DNA from: Crocinitomicaceae bacterium
Lineage (GTDB): Bacteria; Bacteroidota; Bacteroidia; Flavobacteriales_D; Crocinitomicaceae
Reading direction: 5' to 3'
Assembly (NCBI GenBank): GCA_029247685.1
Contig: JAQWKT010000015.1
Coordinates: forward strand, 1 to 33,490
DNA: 33,490 bases
Positions 32,220-33,490 of the stretch are shown here, one piece after another. The translations under genes were made by a program, and so were the position numbers. Under the pieces are notes generated by a model. That model worked only from the letters and a program-made list of their open reading frames with translations, was not told where the DNA came from and searched no databases. Within the stretch, counting starts at the first letter, position 1; each line of letters opens with the position of its first letter.

Positions 32220-33490
32220 ATGAAAAAATTATTAAGTCTTTTTTGTGTTTTTTATATGTTTTCTTTTTATTCGCAAAAAAAACCAAAATTGGTTGTTGGG
32301 ATTGTTGTAGATCAAATGCGGTATGATTATATATATCGTTTTTGGGACAAATTTGGAAATGACGGATTCAAAAAATTGGTTGAAGAAGGGTTTTTCTTTA
32401 GAAACACACATTTTAATTATACCCCAACATTTACAGGCCCTGGTCATGCAAGTATTTATACTGGCACAACACCATCTGTCCATGGGATTATTGCGAATAA
32501 TTGGTACGACAAGAATAGCAAAAACACCGTTTATTGCGCTGGGGATACAACAATGGCAACTATTTGTGATTGTAAGTTTCATCAAACATCTTCAAACAAT
32601 TCGGGAAAGATGTCTCCACATAGAATGCAAACAACTACTTTTTGTGATGAATTAAAATTGTTTCAACCAAACGCAAAAGTATTTGGACTTTCCCTTAAAG
32701 ATAGAGGCGCTATATTGCCTTCTGGACATTCTTCTGATGGAGCGATATGGATGGATGACAAGGCAGAATGGATATCAAGTTCATTTTATTATAAAGAATT
32801 ACCTTCTTGGTTAACAAGATTTCAAACCAACAAATCTCCATTAAATAAAACAGATCTAAAATGGATAGGAGAGGGGGTTAACTACAATCTAACTAATTTA
32901 ATAGAAGTAAATGGACCATCTGTTATTAAAACCACACCTTTTGGCAATACCTACCTGAAAAACTTAGCTATTGAATTATTAAAAAATGAAAAATTAGGAA
33001 TGGATTCGATAACGGATATTCTGACGCTTAGTTTTTCTTCTACCGATTATATCGGACACAAATATGGCCCACATTCCAATGAAATAATAGACACATACAT
33101 TAAATTAGATAAAGACATTGCTGATTTTTTAAATTTTATAGAAAATTCATATGGAAAAGAAAATGCCTTGGTCTTTTTAACTGCAGATCATGGCGTGGTT
33201 AGTGTCCCAAATGAATTAATAAAAAGGAATATTCCTGCTGGATATTTCGATGGAGCTACTATTTTAACAGAAATTAATAGTCATTTAAATAAAAAATTTA
33301 ACACCGATGAAGATCTAGCTTTAAGTTATTCGAATCAACAACTTTTTTTAAACAGGAAATGCATTTCTAAATTTGATCTTAACCTGAGAGATATTCAAGA
33401 AGCTGCCGCTAATTATATTTTAACGAAAGAAGGAGTGATGAATACCTACACTGCATACCAACTTCATCATAATGAATATCAAAATGGATT
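32220..33490 (+). CDS. Alkaline phosphatase family protein, PafA-like (partial, 3' end outside window)
   Basis: The frame is open from ATG 32220 to the window edge (423 codons). It begins with a signal peptide (MKKLLSLFCVFYMFSFYSQ). Alkaline-phosphatase superfamily features are the metal-binding Asp31 in GIVVDQMRYDYIYRF, the nucleophile Thr72 in PTFTGPGHASIYTGT, FSSTDYIGHKYGPHS (zinc ligands) and FLTADHGVV. The Thr nucleophile and motif layout match the periplasmic PafA/nucleotide-pyrophosphatase-type phosphatases of Bacteroidota, about 540 aa in full. It releases phosphate from organic phosphomonoesters. It lies more than 9 kb from the phosphate porin and transporter, so it is not in one operon with them. 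Confidence 0.9.
   Translation, partial: MKKLLSLFCVFYMFSFYSQKKPKLVVGIVVDQMRYDYIYRFWDKFGNDGFKKLVEEGFFFRNTHFNYTPTFTGPGHASIYTGTTPSVHGIIANNWYDKNSKNTVYCAGDTTMATICDCKFHQTSSNNSGKMSPHRMQTTTFCDELKLFQPNAKVFGLSLKDRGAILPSGHSSDGAIWMDDKAEWISSSFYYKELPSWLTRFQTNKSPLNKTDLKWIGEGVNYNLTNLIEVNGPSVIKTTPFGNTYLKNLAIELLKNEKLGMDSITDILTLSFSSTDYIGHKYGPHSNEIIDTYIKLDKDIADFLNFIENSYGKENALVFLTADHGVVSVPNELIKRNIPAGYFDGATILTEINSHLNKKFNTDEDLALSYSNQQLFLNRKCISKFDLNLRDIQEAAANYILTKEGVMNTYTAYQLHHNEYQNG

Noticed and set aside
1..33490. CRISPR arrays, tRNA or rRNA genes, complete insertion sequences
   Set aside because: None were seen on reading; the only repeats found are those listed, with no regular spacer array and no transposase frame.

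Overview
The window looks like chromosomal DNA of a low-GC Bacteroidota, most likely a marine or aquatic Flavobacteriales-type organism. The evidence is several secreted proteins with type IX secretion (T9SS) C-terminal sorting domains (YPNP motif followed by NGxYxL/NGxYFI), an ECF sigma factor followed by a membrane-anchored beta-barrel partner, a DUF2911 protein, A+T-rich spacers, and a promoter element of the TAnnTTTG type. No rRNA, tRNA or CRISPR array was seen. Genus cannot be fixed from the window.

Left third (1 to about 9.9 kb): accessory DNA. Small unrelated genes (a 4-TM membrane protein, a YdeI/DUF1801 protein, a 113-aa orphan, two T9SS-exported proteins, a lipoprotein) stand mostly alone, separated by imperfect palindromes with a shared plan: AAC, a spacer of 3-5 nt, a stem, a loop, the complementary stem, a spacer of 4-7 nt, GTT. 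I find six such elements plus one collapsed copy. They resemble integron attC sites in layout, but no integrase is present. Three palindromes or their remnants run directly into a second direct repeat containing AAAAAGTTTGAACT and GAGGTCA; two copies of this repeat are followed by strong rho-independent terminators. A serine-recombinase remnant lies next to one copy. A minus-strand block with an ECF sigma factor, its anti-sigma/beta-barrel partner and a duplicated-domain lipoprotein with an out-of-frame T9SS remnant interrupts the cassettes (2.2-5.65 kb).

Middle (10.0-15.9 kb): a DUF2130 protein with nuclease-like residues, small secreted proteins, a DUF2911 protein, a FabH-like ketoacyl-ACP synthase III and a T9SS-exported esterase.

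15.9-23.0 kb: an oxyanion cluster. A tight minus-strand operon encodes a Na/phosphate cotransporter with an N-terminal extracytoplasmic domain and C-terminal PhoU-like region, a DUF6428 protein and a ChrA-type chromate transporter. Divergent from it are a phosphate-selective porin, a SulP anion transporter and a small orphan.

23.1-33.5 kb: a secreted subtilisin-family protease and a secreted amidohydrolase in tandem; a minus-strand kynurenine set (KMO, a 71-aa HMA-like protein, tryptophan 2,3-dioxygenase); HemN; then a plus-strand DinB-like protein and the first 424 codons of a PafA-like alkaline phosphatase cut by the window edge.
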